DNA from: Cichorium intybus
Taxonomy: Eukaryota > Streptophyta > Magnoliopsida > Asterales > Asteraceae
Assembly (NCBI GenBank): GCA_023525715.1
Contig: CM042017.1
Span: 77,080,666 to 77,144,665 of the forward strand
Reading direction: 5' to 3'
Length of the DNA stretch: 64,000 nt
Position numbers and translations under genes: made by a program. The notes under the pieces are model-generated. The model was not told where the DNA came from and made no database searches. It was given only the letters and a program-made list of their open reading frames with translations. Positions 44,744-56,835 of the stretch are shown piece by piece (the stretch's first letter is position 1; each line of letters begins with the position of its first letter).

Positions 44744-45846
44744 TGACAACGCCTAATAATATCAAGTATTTTAGGCGTTGTTTAGCCGTGTTTTAGTTAA
44801 TTTATCCTTATTAATTGGCTAATATCACTTACTTTTGTGCCAAAGTGCTTGGAAATGTTTTTAGTGTAAATGCAGGGGTTTTTGTGCAATTCTGGAGAAG
44901 TTCGGAGCAAAACGGACAAGAAATAGAAGTCTGGACACATTAGCGTCGCTAACTTTTAAGGTTAGTGTCGCTAATGTTCGCAGGAGGGAAAATCTGCAAT
45001 TCAAAATTCAAACGCGCGCCAGGAATCTTCTAGAAGCAATATTAGCGACGCTAATGTCAAATATTCATAAAATCTGCGTTTTTGTCTTTTAAACTCCGAA
45101 AAGTCGGGATAAGGCAACACGCGCGACGCGGGAAAGACAATGCCGCGGCGCGGAAACCCTAATTTTGCACCATTATAAATACCGGAGTCCCGTCCGACTT
45201 TTCACTCATCCCGGGACGCGAAGGAGGGATCCGAAGGCACTATTTCGTCAGTTTTTCAGTGGGAATCAATATTTTGGTTAGTAATTTAGTTTTTCTCTTA
45301 TTTTATCAACTCGGTATCGAGGTATTCCTTAATCGGGATTTCCATCGATTACTTGATGTTTGTTTAGATTCATAGTTTCTGATTTCAGTAGAATAATCAG
45401 TAGGTTAGATCTGATATTTTATTGTGATTGTTTGAATATTGGTTTGATTTGGATTTATAAAAGTTAATCATTCGGTTTATGGTTTATTTGCAATTTTTGG
45501 TATTTTGGAGGTTTGAATGCTTGTTGATGTGTTTGGATTGATTGTTTGCTTCTGGATTTTGGACTTAGTTTCTGATTTCAGTAAGTAACATTAGTCTAGG
45601 ATTTGGTTTGGTTTGGTTAGTTCATGTTTGATTTGGTTTTTGGCATTGGTCTTGGAATTGTGTTTTTAGTTGGTTTTTGGAAAAGTAGAAACAATACCGC
45701 TGACTGTAGAGTGACACTACAGTTGGTTTACTATCGTCTTGTCCTAACCACGTAACTCCTGCGGATCGACCCTGACTACCACTGTACTAGTGTGTGTTAG
45801 GTATTCTCTTATTTTTGACCGCACGATGACCTCTGCGTGCACGTCA
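44744..45846 (+). mobile_element. D LTR2 (acts as 5' LTR)
   Basis: TGACAACGCC to GCACGTCA, 1103 bp, TATA at 45174-45181. It is followed by the PBS, so it is the functional 5' LTR of the remaining internal region. Confidence 0.88.
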
Positions 45847-45851
45847 AATTT

Positions 45852-45869
45852 TGGCGCCGTTGCCGGGGA
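45852..45869 (+). promoter_or_regulatory. D primer-binding site, tRNA-Asp type
   Basis: TGGCGCCGTTGCCGGGGA, five bases after LTR2, exact complement of the tRNA-Asp 3' end. Confidence 0.9.
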
Positions 45870-45971
45870 GTTGTGCGCTTAGGATAGACGATCAGTAGGG
45901 TTGTTTCTTTTGATGTTTGATTCTAGTTTGCGGACTTTTGGTATGTGTACATCCTAATAATAGGTGATTAC

Positions 45972-47219
45972 ATGTACCCAGATCTGTATTATGAAGATTA
46001 TGGGAATCCGGCCGACACCTATTATGAGGATGATTCCTACAATGGATCATTCGATGACAATGGATGGCGGACCGATGAGTCATCTCAGCCTGAGAATTCT
46101 GCAACTTGAGCCCAACTTTGGGTACTCATGTATAACAACTACCACGAGCAGAAGGATCAGGCTGAAGCTCTTGAAAAAGTGCAAGCTTCTTTAGATAGGT
46201 TAGAGGAAAGTTGGAAATGTTCACCACCTTCGCCAGAACCTGAGGTGAGTGATTTTTATACCAATAATAATGTGTGTGAACTTGCATCACCTGAATATGT
46301 GATGGAAGGGCATGCACCGTGGGAAAGTCAAGAGACCACTGAGAGGGTTGAAAATGTTGTTGAGGAAGAGGTTGTAGGTGACAATGCTACCTCTGACTCA
46401 ACAACCTCTGATGTTTTTGATGTTGTTGATAATGTCGATCTGGTGATGAGTGAATCCATACCATCACCAGACAATTTGGTTGATGAGGATGTTGAGGAGG
46501 AGGCTGTAAGTGACAGTACAGACCCCAGCCCAACGATCCCCAAAATTGTTGAAGTTGATGATACTATTGGGGAAGGGGGTGTAGATGAAAATACTACCCC
46601 CGACCCTAAAATTTTTAAAAATTTTGAGAAATTTGAAAGTAAGGATCTGGTGATGGGTGACTTTATACCACCACCAGATCAAACCAGTCGCTCACTCTTG
46701 GTACCGATCCACCTGTTGGACGATGATCAAGAAGATGATGCCAACGAGTTGGTCTTTGAAAACAATAAACATGATTTCATCGTCATTCATGATCCATTCA
46801 TGAATGGAAAATTAGATGTGATTAATACCATTTATGAGGACATTCGGGAGTATACCAACAATATGCCTCCCGATCCCAATCAATTGGAAAATTTTTATTG
46901 GTTTTGCAAGCCAAAATTGCAAACTGAAGATAGCACGCGAGATGCAAGTAAAATGAAATCTGCAAAACAATTACTGGGAGAGGCACTGGGTGCGCTCCAC
47001 GTTAAGCCGATGATGTTGAAGAGACACCGCAGGAAGGACCGAGCTTGGAGGTTTAAAGCTACTTCTAAGCATTTGCGCGAAATAATCAGAAAACGGAAAC
47101 CGGGCATCAGCAGAGGAACCGGCAAACCATTTGACCCGGGGAAATCAGAGTATGAAATCAGCGAGGGGACGGTGGTGACTGAAATTCAATGGAGTCAAAT
47201 GGTGTACGACCCATCGTAG
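45972..47219 (+). pseudogene. D private ORF, 415 codons, one TGA
   Basis: The ATG at 45972, about 100 bp after the PBS, opens MYPDLYYEDYG. A single TGA (46107-46109, probably from CGA) splits it, and the frame then stays open to TAG 47217. The N-terminal 45 residues are Tyr/Asp/Gly-rich. A short coiled coil follows (QAEALEKVQASLDRLEESW). Residues about 100-230 are strongly acidic with Asp/Glu/Val repeats such as VMSESIPSPDN and VMGDFIPPPDQ. The C-terminal 90 residues are basic (KRHRRKDRAWRFK). I recognise no gag, protease or pol domain. A gag-derived or captured origin is possible. An acidic-then-basic protein could bind RNA or gag of the helper element, which is speculation. Confidence 0.55.
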
Positions 47220-49524
47220 CCGCAGAAAGACGGTCCAGCTAAAAGACCGAACAAAGAAGCGCTTTCGGGAGGCAACCCGACATTTCGGTAAGTATTTTTA
47301 ATTTTTGTTTTTAATTTTAGTTTTTATTTTGTCAAAATATCACTTGGAAAATTTTTTTAAAAAAAATGTCCTGGCATAACTCAAGTGTGGGGTGGTCGAA
47401 CGGGTTTTAAAAATACGGAAAAATCGCGAGAAAATGGAAAATTACAAGTTAGCGCCACTAATTTTTAATATTAGTGACACTAACTCGTGGTCAACTCGCT
47501 GGTCAACCCTCCTTCCTTCTCGTCGCTAACATTGAACCCCTTCCCCCCTTTGCGCGTCTGTTAACGATGATCACGACCAAACCAGCGAATTTTTTTCGAT
47601 TTTTCGAGAAATTAATCCAACCAAACTTCAATTCAGCATCAAAGGCACGTATCTGAACATCCTTTTATCGTTCTTATCGCACAATTTCATCGAATTCGCT
47701 GTTTTAGAGCCGATTTGGGGTTTCGGGTTTCGCAACCTTTAACCTCAAATCGAGCCATCTCTTGCTTGTTTTTCTTGAAATTAAGGCTTGGGGTTTGTTA
47801 ATCGGTCCTTTAGCAACATATTGGTACAATCAATTGAGCAAAAACAAGTCGGAATTAAGCATTGAGAAATTAGGGCCCGTTTTTGGGGTTTTCGGAAAAC
47901 CGGACCTTTCAACCTCAAATTGATGGATTTCTTGGTTGTTTTTCGAAAAATTACCACCTAGGGTTTCTTAATCGCTGCCCTAGCTACCTAGTGATGCCTT
48001 CAATTTGATAAAAACATGCAAAAATCAGAAATTTGTGCAATTAGGGCTCGTTTTAGGGTTCTTCGGGTTTTTACCCGATTTGGTGGATTTTTTGCTTGGA
48101 TTTTCTGAAAATTGACAGAGGGCTTTTGTTAATGGTTAGTTTAGGATGCTATTGGTGTATTCAATTTGATAAAAACAGGTCGGATTCGAAAATCAAAAAT
48201 TATAGGGTTCATAATTAGGGGTTTTTGATGTAAATCATATTGTTGTTGATCGTTTTCGGTTAGAATCGGATGTGTAGATAATACTTCAATTAGAAATTAG
48301 GGCACTTTTAGCTTGTTTTTCTGAAATTAAACTTAGGGCTTTTGTTAGTCTATAGTTTAGGAACATATTGGTACAATCAATTTGAAAAACAAACTAAAAT
48401 TGAAAAAATCGAAAATTCTGGGGCTTTTCGTGCATACTCGCGACGCGGTCATCTTCATCTCGCGCCGCGGACATTCAAACTTGATCAACAGACACCGGAT
48501 TTCATCGCGTCTACGCGTCGCGGCCTTGACGCTTCGGCGTCGCGGAGACGGTGAATCAGCAAGGACTACAACTCGCAATGTATAATTTTCTTTGGTGTAT
48601 TTTGCAATTTTTTGTTAGTATCTGCCAAACTGTGATTGCTGCACCAACTGATGGAGTTGCATAATGCAAGTGTGGGGTCACCGTACCCCTACACTCGTGT
48701 TATGCCGGCGTGTTTACTGCTGCGTCCCGACTCCCGGATTTCATCGTGAATGACGTGAACAATCAACTCTGCTACAAATGGTCCCGACAATCAAGCAATT
48801 CGCCGTTCCTAAGGGGTAACTCTTTCTTCCTTTGAAATTATTTTTTGTACAACGGGGACGTTGTATGGTTTTAAGTGTGGGGTGTGGACGGTCGAAAGAG
48901 TGTGTTTTTGAAAATTTTTGCGGAAAATGACCGATTTTCAAAATTTTTTAGCAACTTTTTCAAAATTTTTAATAGATTGTAATTTCGAAACGAATGGTTT
49001 GTGAATGTTTTTAGCATTGGTATTTTTCGAGAAATACTATTTAGTTGTGATCATGCTATGAGTTTAGTCAAACAAGTTGAGTTTTAGTAGTTAGACGATT
49101 GGAGTGTTTTAGGATTGCAATTTAGGAAGGAACTGTCACTCAGTGGCCTTTGTTGTTCGAGCCGGTAGGTCTAAAATGGGTGGACCTTACGCACCTTACC
49201 ACCTAAGATCGTCTGGTCTGGGATGGTATTTCTGAAAGCTCGTTACACGGACAACATCGAAAGTCATGGACAATTCTTTAGCGGCCTTTAGAATCTGAAT
49301 GAGTAAGTTTGCTTTTTGCATACCGAAAATTTGTAATAAAGGGTTCTTTAGAAAGTCGTGAATTCCAAAGAATATTCCCATTATGTTTTCATGAACTATT
49401 TCAATCTAACTCTGGGGACAATAAGCTTTGAAACTAAACACATTCAAAAATTGTTTGAGTCTTAGTTAAAATCTGTTAAAAACTCTCTTGCTTGGGGACA
49501 AGCAAGGCACAAGTGTGGGGTGTT
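47220..49524 (+). other. D long 3' non-coding region
   Basis: It starts with the motif AGCGCTTTCGGGAGGCAACCC (47258-47278) and a donor-like GTAAGT (47288-47293). It holds doublets at 47449-47486 (TTAG words), 48440/48462 and 48515/48537 (CG words, 22 bp each). T-rich text with repeated TTAGGG/CTTGTTTTTC phrases (47690-48360) shows no gene. From 48600 it follows H 38978-40025, including the hairpin at 48666-48696 and the pre-LTR hairpin at 49487-49506. Confidence 0.65.
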
Positions 49525-50624
49525 TGACAACGCCTAATAATATCAAGTATTTTAGGCGTTGTTTAGCCGTGTTTTAGTTAATTTATCCTTATTAATTGGC
49601 TAATATCACTTACTTTTGTGCCAAAGTGCTTGGAAATGTTTTTAGTGTAAATGCAGGGGTTTTTGTGCAATTCTGGAGAAGTTCCGGAGCAAAACGGACA
49701 AGAAATAGAAGTCTGGACACATTAGCGTCGCTAACTTTTAAGGTTAGTGTCGCTAATGTTCGCAGGAGGGAAAATCTGCAATTCAAAATTCAAACGCGCG
49801 CCAGGAATCTTCTAGAAGCAATATTAGCGACGCTAATGTCAAATATTCATAAAATCTGCGTTTTTGTCTTTTAAACTCCGAAAAGTCGGGATAAGGCAAC
49901 ACGCGCGACGCGGGAAAGACAATGCCGCGGCGCGGAAACCCTAATTTTGCACCATTATAAATACCGGAGTCCCGTCCGACTTTTCACTCATCCCGGGACG
50001 CGAAGGAGGGATCCGAAGGCACTATTTCGTCAGTTTTTCAGTGGGAATCAATATTTTGGTTAGTAATTTAGTTTTTCTCTTATTTTATCAACTCGGTATC
50101 GAGGTATTCCTTAATCGGGATTTCCATCGATTACTTGATGTTTGTTTAGATTCATAGTTTCTGATTTCAGTAGAATAATCAGTAGGTTAGATCTGATATT
50201 TTATTGTGATTGTTTGAATATTGGTTTGATTTGGATTTATAAAAGTTAATCATTCGGTTTATGGTTTATTTGCAATTTTTGGTATTTTGGAGGTTTGAAT
50301 GCTTGTTGATGTGTTTGGATTGATTGTTTGCTTCTGGATTTTGGACTTAGTTTCTGATTTCAGTAAGTAACATTAGTCTAGGATTTGGTTTGGTTTGGTT
50401 AGTTCATGTTTGATTTGGTTTTTGGCATTGGTCTTGGAATTGTGTTTTTAATTGGTTTTTGGAAAAGTAGAAACAATACCGCTGACTGTAGAGTGACACT
50501 ACAGTTGGTTTACTACCGTCTTGTCCTAACCACGTAACTCCTGCGGATCGACCCTGACTACCACTGTACTAGTGCGTGTTAGGTAATTCTCTTATTTTTT
50601 ACCGCACGACGACCTAGGCGTGTC
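49525..50624 (+). mobile_element. D LTR3 (3' LTR)
   Basis: 1100 bp, TGACAACGCC to GCGTGTCA, followed by ATGTT. TATA at 49956-49963. It differs from LTR2 at fewer than ten places, mostly in the last 60 bp. Confidence 0.9.
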
Positions 50625-50629
50625 AATGT

Positions 50630-51618
50630 TATGATCACTAATGGGTTCCGGTGGTATATGTGTTACAAACATATGTGTATAATCTATATAAGTTGATGAT
50701 ATAAAAGTATTTAGTATGTAGCAATGTGTTACAAAATATGGAATGAAAAAACTGACATTTGAACTTTAAGAAACGAAAACCAAATTTTTCCTTGGAAATC
50801 CCTTGTAAGTTCCTACAAGTTTTGTACGGGAATATAATTTAAAAAATATCCCTCGAAAATATGTTGGAACTTCCGAGTTATTTCTATGGAAAACATTTGC
50901 TGGGAATTTCCTTGAAATGTGTAGTAACTCCCGAGGGATTTTCAAGGAACAACATTCGAAACGTGTTATTCACATTTGCTAGGAAATCTTCATAAAAAAC
51001 ACATTTAATGACATACGAATTATGACATGCAGTGGTTTTACGACCGAAAAAAACGAATGTCATAAAAAAGTGTCATATTTTGAGAAATCTGGGTAATTTA
51101 CGAAAAAAATGTCATCTAATTAGACTAAAAATAAAAACACGCATTTTTGTATGTCGTCTCTGAAAAAATGTCGAGGCTTTTTTATTCATGTATTCCCGTT
51201 CCATTCTTTCCTCGTCCCTCTTCTCTCAACTTTTCAGAATCTCTCAATGTCTTTACCAACCCTAGTAATGGATGTTCTTCTCATCATGCCTCCTTCATTT
51301 ACAACCTTGGATATAATACGAAGCATGAGAAAGAAAAAGACACTCACCACAAAAAAGCTCATTACCTTATTCTCCTATTGTTAGAGCTTCTACCATAGTG
51401 GCCAGTAAGTAAGAAGCAAGCAAGGGGAAATCTTTTATTACATCTAATGTTAAACTTATAGTTTTTTTATTGAATTGTAGAATGGCTACATGGGTAGGGA
51501 GAATGTTAGTTGACATACAATTATAGTTTGTGTAATGGATTTTCTTTGTATATATGAAATATTATTTTGTACTATGTGATACTACATATGTGATTTAATT
51601 TGTATATTAGTAATTTTA
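50630..51618. other. Unassigned, possible CACTA-type subterminal repeats
   Basis: AT-rich. From 51008 to 51115 the word ATGACAT/ATGTCAT (or GTGTCAT) occurs five times in both orientations. Between 50780 and 50950, phrases such as CCCTCGAAAAT and CGAGGGATTTTC recur inverted. Such short alternating repeats are typical of CACTA transposon ends, but no CACTA terminus or transposase is visible. The 83-codon frame at 51147-51398 shows no domain. Confidence 0.25.
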
Positions 51619-51696
<78 letters not shown>

Positions 51697-51697
51697 T
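51619..51697. repeat. Compound microsatellite (AT)n(AG)n
   Basis: About 60 bp of AT followed by about 18 bp of AG. Confidence 0.95.
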
Positions 51698-51942
51698 TAG
51701 CTTCTTGTGAGAACTCAAAAACCCATGAGATCTTGAGAACTCAATCTGAACCACAAGATCAAAAAATTTGAAGGCTGTGATGAAATGTGGCAATCTTGTA
51801 ATTATTAACAAATCCAATGATATTTTTGTATTTATAATAAGCTGGCAAGGGTATTATTGGAACTAAAAAAGAACCATAATATGGTATCCCTAGAAATTAG
51901 CTATTTATTTTAAGTAAATACCACACCCCCTCTCTCCCTCTC
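51698..51942. other. Unassigned spacer before Copia A
   Basis: It begins TTAGCTTCTTGTGAGAACTC and repeats GAGAACTC soon after, which resembles ends of small plant transposons next to microsatellites, without proof. The CT-rich CCCCCTCTCTCCCTCTCTC (51926-51944) meets the truncated LTR of A. Confidence 0.35.
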
Positions 51943-52666
51943 TCTTGTTAATTGAAGAAAAGTCCATTTGGGTGGCCCTCATAGTTGGAGGATTGGTATA
52001 AAGTTCAGTAGAGAGAAAGGTTGATTTATTAATTAGTTAATAAATAAATAGAAATAAAATAAATAGTTTATTAATATATTAAAGTGATAATATATTAATT
52101 AGAAACTATAATAATTAATTAGAAATTAATCTAGAATTAATTGGATTTAATTTAGTGATTAATTTAATTAATTAAAAGTGCAGGGGCTGGTTTATATTTA
52201 TTCAATAGCTGAATAACTGGCCAGCCAGTGGGAGGGCCAAAGTTGGCAAAAATATGGAGGCTCCCTCCATATTGGCAAAACCCTAATTAGGGTTTAGAAG
52301 CCTTGGTCCAAATGGTCAACAGCCTTGCCCATTAAGGAGGCTCCTCTAGGGTTTTCACTGTAACCCTTGGAGGCTATAAAAGGCACCTCCTGGCCACCCC
52401 AAAAACTGCGCCACCTTCTCAGTATCTCTGGAACTCTGCTGAATTTTCTCCTCTTGCTTAGGTGTGACTCCATTTGAGGCAAGAAACTTTTGCTGCTAGC
52501 TTCAACAAGAAGAATCAAAGGTTGGTTTTTCTTGATTTTGATCTTTAGAAATTATTGTTGGCCTTAAGTTTTTGTTATATGTTCATAAGATAAAAAAACA
52601 TAGATCCTCAATTAGGTTGCATGTGAACTTAGGATTTCTAGTTCATTGTTTGCTTAAAACCTTTTA
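51943..52666 (+). mobile_element. A 5' LTR, 5'-truncated
   Basis: Homologous to B 54156-54877. TATA box TATAAAAG at 52375-52382 in GGAGGCTATAAAAGG. Ends AACCTTTTA. Confidence 0.83.
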
Positions 52667-52667
52667 G

Positions 52668-52679
52668 TAGTATCAGAGC
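52668..52679 (+). promoter_or_regulatory. A primer-binding site, mutated
   Basis: TAGTATCAGAGC, one base off the tRNA-Met complement (TGG to TAG). Confidence 0.8.
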
Positions 52680-53921
52680 TTGCTTGTTTTTCTTGTGAAT
52701 TGCTATAACTGCTTGTATGCTTAAGGGTTTTTACGAAAATATAAAACCCTTTGGAGGCCATTTCGATGGTGGCTAGGGTTTTGAAAAACCGTAGCCTCCT
52801 TTCCCCTTTTTCTGCGATTTTTGCTATTCTAGGAAAGGAGGTTGTTTTTTTTGGTAATTGCTGATTAATTAAATAACTGGAACCCTTTATCCATTGCTTG
52901 CAATTTTCGAGAATTAGGGATAAATATAGGTTATTAATTTGATTAATTTTGTGATGCCTATCTTTGATTTAATTAATTTAGTTAATAGTTTAATTAAAAG
53001 ATAAATTAAATCACTTAAAGGTTTAAATTTAATTTTTAAAAATTATATGATAATTTGCGAAAATTAAAGGATTAAATCTTAAATATTTTAAAAAGTTTAA
53101 AATACATCTTATACATAGTATAATTAAAAGTTAATATTATTTGTATAAGATAAAACTGGTTAGTCTTACTGTTAGTAGGCCTCATTCACAAAATTGTCAT
53201 ATAAAGAGGGTATAAGGCGACTGCCTATAAAATGGTAGTCTAATGGGTGTCCACTCTCACCCACCGCTCTCCTGGTCAGTCGAGTGTCATTAGCCGAACG
53301 GGTTTGATAGGACCGCTTAAGCCTCTTAAAAGTATAATGCTATTATTGAAAGTACTAGAACATGTAATAAAAATCCCAATCTAGTTACTTTTAGGGAAAA
53401 TGTGAATTGATGCTAATCCATGAAGTTGCACATTGCACTTTATGAAACATTGGTGGAGCGTGTGTGGATAACCGGCACACCAATAGGGGTTCATAAAGAG
53501 TTGCAATAGGTTTCTCGATCTTACCATTATTGATGGAGTGTGTGTGGTTAACCGGCACGTCAATTAGAGATGGTAATTGATTTCGAGAGTACCAAGCTAA
53601 TTTGCATGGTTATTCACACCCGGTTTGTGATCCTAGGTATCCCAGTCACAAACGGTGGGGCATATCCGAGATTGAAACATGCTATTGAACAGTTCAATAA
53701 ATCTCAAAAGAAATTAATAATTCCATTATAATATGATTATGTTTCCGCGGTGGAATTGGCTGAATCGTCATTCGCCTACCTTTATAAAATTTACAAATAG
53801 ATTACGGCATCCCTCTTCTATGTTGTGAATTGTTATAGTTGGATCCTAGCCTTATTATTATAATTCGGTTAATTCTAAGGATCATTTTTATATATCTAAT
53901 TAAAACTACCTTCTTTTATAG
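52680..53921 (+). other. A structured leader
   Basis: Matches the C and B leaders in order and length. Hairpins at 53449-53484 (arms ATTGGTG/CACCAAT) and 53529-53564 (ATTGATG/CGTCAAT, one G-U). GTTTGTGA/TCACAAAC (53624-53652) is an additional stem. The AT-rich segment 52860-53160 holds nothing else. Confidence 0.7.
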
Positions 53922-54113
53922 ATGTCTTCTGCTAACCAATCCGTTCCCCACTCAAACTCTTGTAATGTCACTTCAATCCTCTCATTATGTTCCAAAGTGT
54001 AATTGGATGGCACGAACTATAACGACTGGATCAGAAACATCAAGATGGCTCTGAGGTTTGAGAACAAAGAGTATGTTCTCGAGACTGAGCTAGTTGAAGT
54101 TGACCCAGATACT
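53922..54113 (+). pseudogene. gag: A gag, first 64 codons
   Basis: ATG at 53922. A TAA at 54000-54002 breaks the frame after 26 codons, and the frame then continues LDGTNYNDWIRNIKMALRF, the plant Copia gag (DUF4219/UBN2) opening, to the B insertion. GATAC (54109-54113) would be the target duplication of B. Confidence 0.75.
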
Positions 54114-54877
54114 GTTGGATTTGGTGTCTAAGCCATGACTTATAATTGTATTTATCTTGTTAATTGAAGCAAAGTCCATTTGGGTTGCCCTCATAGCTGG
54201 AGGTTTAGTGTAGAGTTTAGTAGAGTGAAAGTTTGATTTTTTAATTGTTTAATAAATCAATAGAATTAATTAAATAGTTTGTTAATATATTTAAGTGTTA
54301 CTATATTAATTAGAAACTATAATAATTAATTAAGATTTAATCTAGAATTAATTGGATTTAATTTAATGATTAAATTAATTAATTAAAGGTGCAGGGACTG
54401 GTTTGTATTTATTCAATAGTTGAATAACTGGCAAAGAGAAGTCTAGGGGCCAAAAGTGGCGCCACCCTGGAGGCTCCTCTAGGGTTGGCGAAAACCCTAA
54501 TTAGGGTTTAGGGATCTGATCCAAGTGGTCAACAGGCTTGCCCACTTTGGAGGCTCCCTAGGGTTTCAGCTGTAACCCTAGGAGGCTATAAAAGAAACCC
54601 TCTGGCACCCTTATTTCCTGCGCCATTTTGACCTGAGGATACTCTATTGGACTCTTTTTCCATTGCTTTGGGTGTGACTTGCATTTGAGGCAGGATTTCT
54701 TTGCTGCTTGCTTCAAGATCAAAAGTTCAAAAGGTTGGTTAATTCTTATTTGATCTTTAGAAAATAATATTGGCCTTAGGTTTAATTTATATCTTCATAG
54801 ATGAAAACATAGATCTTTTAGGGTTGCATGTGAACTTAGGATTTTTATTTGTTCATTGATTGCTTCAAAACACTTTA
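54114..54877 (+). mobile_element. B 5' LTR (764 bp)
   Basis: TGTTGGATTTGGTGTCTAAG to AACACTTTA. TATA box TATAAAAG at 54587-54594. GGAGGCTATAAAAG matches A. Confidence 0.88.
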
Positions 54878-54878
54878 G

Positions 54879-54890
54879 TGGTATCAGAGC
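54879..54890 (+). promoter_or_regulatory. B primer-binding site, tRNA-Met type
   Basis: TGGTATCAGAGC, one base after the LTR. Confidence 0.9.
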
Positions 54891-56117
54891 TATGGCTTGT
54901 TTTCTTGTGATTTGATATAAATTGTTTATATGATCAAGAGGGTTTTCGAAAATAAACCCTTGGAATGGCCAAAATCGATTTCAAGGCTAGGGTTTCCTGA
55001 CCCTAGCCGCCAACCCCATTTGGTCCCCCTTGCTTGCCTTGTTTAGTTGGTTGTTATTTTTTGTAGTTTACTAAATTGAATAACTGGAACCCTAATTACC
55101 TTGCATGCAATTTTCGACCAACTAGGGTTTTAGATGGAAAATTTAATTTGATTAATTTATGAAATCTATCTTAGATTTGATTAGTTTAATTAATTTATGA
55201 AATCTATCTTAGATTTGATTAGTTTAATTCAACTAGGGTTTTAAAATTTTCGAAAATTAAGAATAAATTAATTCTAAAATATTTTAATAAGATTAAAATA
55301 TATCTTATATATTTATGATTAAAAGTTAATATTTATATATAAGATTAAATGGTTAGTCTTACCGTTAGTAGGCCTCATTCACAAAACTGTCCTATAAAGA
55401 GGGTATAAGGCAACTGCCTATAAAATGACAGTCTAATGGGTATCTACTCTTACCCACCGCTCTCCTAGTCAGTCGAGTGTCGTTAGCCGAACGGGTTTGA
55501 TAGAACCGCTAAGCCTCTTAAAAGTATAATGCTATAATTGAAAGTACTAGAACTTTAAACAAATCCCAATCTAGTTACTTTAGGTTTTAAAAATGTGAAT
55601 TGGTGCTAATCCATGAAATTGCACATTGCACTTTGTGGAACGTTGGTGGAGCGTGTGTGGTTTACCGGCACGCCAACTGGGGTCCGCAAAGAATCGCAAT
55701 GGGTTTCTCGATTTCGTCATTATTAATGGAGCGTATGTGGTTAACCGACACGTTAATTAGAGATGACAATTGACTTCGAGAGTATCGAGCAATTTGCATG
55801 GGTATTCACACCCGGTTTGTGATCCTCGGTTTCCCAGTCACAAACGAGCGGGGCATTCCCGAGATTAAAACATGCTATTGAAAAGTTCAATAAATCTCAA
55901 AGAAACTAGGAATTCCATTATAATTAGATAATTTTTTCGCGGTGGAATTGGCTGAATTGTCATTCGCCTACCTTATAAAATTTACAATATATATTACGGC
56001 ATCCCTCTTCGATATTGTAGATTGTTATTGTAGGATCCTAGCCTTGTATTTATTCTTGGGTGAATATAAGGGTTATTTTAATAATGTATAATTAAAACTA
56101 CCTTCTTCTTATTCAGA
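54891..56117 (+). other. B structured leader
   Basis: Same order as in C and A. Hairpins at 55642-55677 (arms GTTGGTG/CGCCAAC) and 55722-55757 (ATTAATG/CGTTAAT). GTTTGTGA/TCACAAAC stem near 55817-55845. A 42-bp direct repeat ATTTATGAAATCTATCTTAG lies at 55150-55220. Confidence 0.7.
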
Positions 56118-56835
56118 TCTCTTCTCACCAATCCGTTCACCACTCGAATCCCGGTAATGTCACCTCGATTCTGTCATTGTGCTCAAAAGTGACGTTGGAC
56201 AGAACTAACTACAATGATTGGATCCGCAACATCAAAATGGCTCTAAGGTTTGAAGACAAAGAGTATGTTCTGGAAACCGAGCTTGTTGAGGTTGACCCAG
56301 ATACTGCTACTCCTGAGGAAGTCGCCTCGTACACCAAACACTCGGATGATGCAACCAAAGTGGCCAGCATCATGATCGCTACCATGAACCCTAAACTGCA
56401 GCGTATCTATATATGAGGACTATTGGCCTTACGAGATGCACAAAGAGCTCGTGGAAAAGTTCCGCAAACAAGAGCGCATCGAAAGGCGTGAGGTTGTAAA
56501 AGCTTTCACTAACGGCAAGCCTAAAGATGGAGAGTCCATCTGCACTCATGTGCAAAGGATACATGGTTACGTGGAGAGGCTTAGGAAGCTGGAAATGCCT
56601 GTTCATGAGGATTTAGCTGTTGACATAGTGCTAAACTCCTTGCCCAGTTCTTATGACCAGTTCACACTGGTGTATCATTTGAACAACAATCCGGCGACCC
56701 TAGCTGAATTACACCGCATGCTTCGTACTGCTGAAGACAGGATGAAGGGAAAAGGTCTGCTCCCTGTCAACCCGCCTGTCCTGGCTATTGGCTTTGGCAA
56801 GGGAAAGAAACGGAAGGGCCCTCCGAAGCAAAACT
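56118..56835 (+). pseudogene. gag: B gag, start lost, frameshifted, cut by T
   Basis: The start is ATC where A has ATG. TLDRTNYNDWIRNIKMALRF is the N-terminal signature, then DDATKVASIMIATMNPKLQR. A two-base TA gain at the TATATATG run (about 56407-56415) creates TGA and shifts the frame. The second frame (56436-56835) carries the UBN2 core: VEKFRKQERIERREVVKAF, YVERLRKLEMPVHEDLAVD, VLNSLPSSYDQFTLVYHLN. It ends in a basic GKGKKRKGPPK tail, where the knuckle should follow, interrupted by T. Confidence 0.8.

Larger units (their letters stand above)
43974..50624 (+). mobile_element. D: non-autonomous Gypsy with three LTRs and one duplication
   Basis: The unit LTR1 (partial, 43974-44678), internal tail (44679-44743), LTR2 (44744-45846), full internal region, LTR3 (49525-50624) is flanked by a single perfect duplication ATGTT (43969-43973, 50625-50629). 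LTR2 and LTR3 are almost identical. LTR1 differs more and has an extra 21-bp GCGACGC copy. The internal region has a tRNA-Asp PBS, one ORF, the GGGAGGCAACCC motif and the 3' region shared with H, but no gag or pol domain. Confidence 0.88.
51943..54113 (+). mobile_element. A: Copia remnant (C/B family), cut by B
   Basis: 5' LTR lacking its first 42 bp (51943-52666), mutated PBS, leader, and the first 64 codons of gag. It is then interrupted by B at 54114. The other half of A is not in the window. Confidence 0.85.
54114..56835 (+). mobile_element. B: Copia remnant nested in A, cut by T
   Basis: Complete 5' LTR (54114-54877), intact PBS, leader and most of gag. T enters at 56836. The insertion point in A is inside the homologous gag, so a family member inserted into its own relative. 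Confidence 0.87.
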
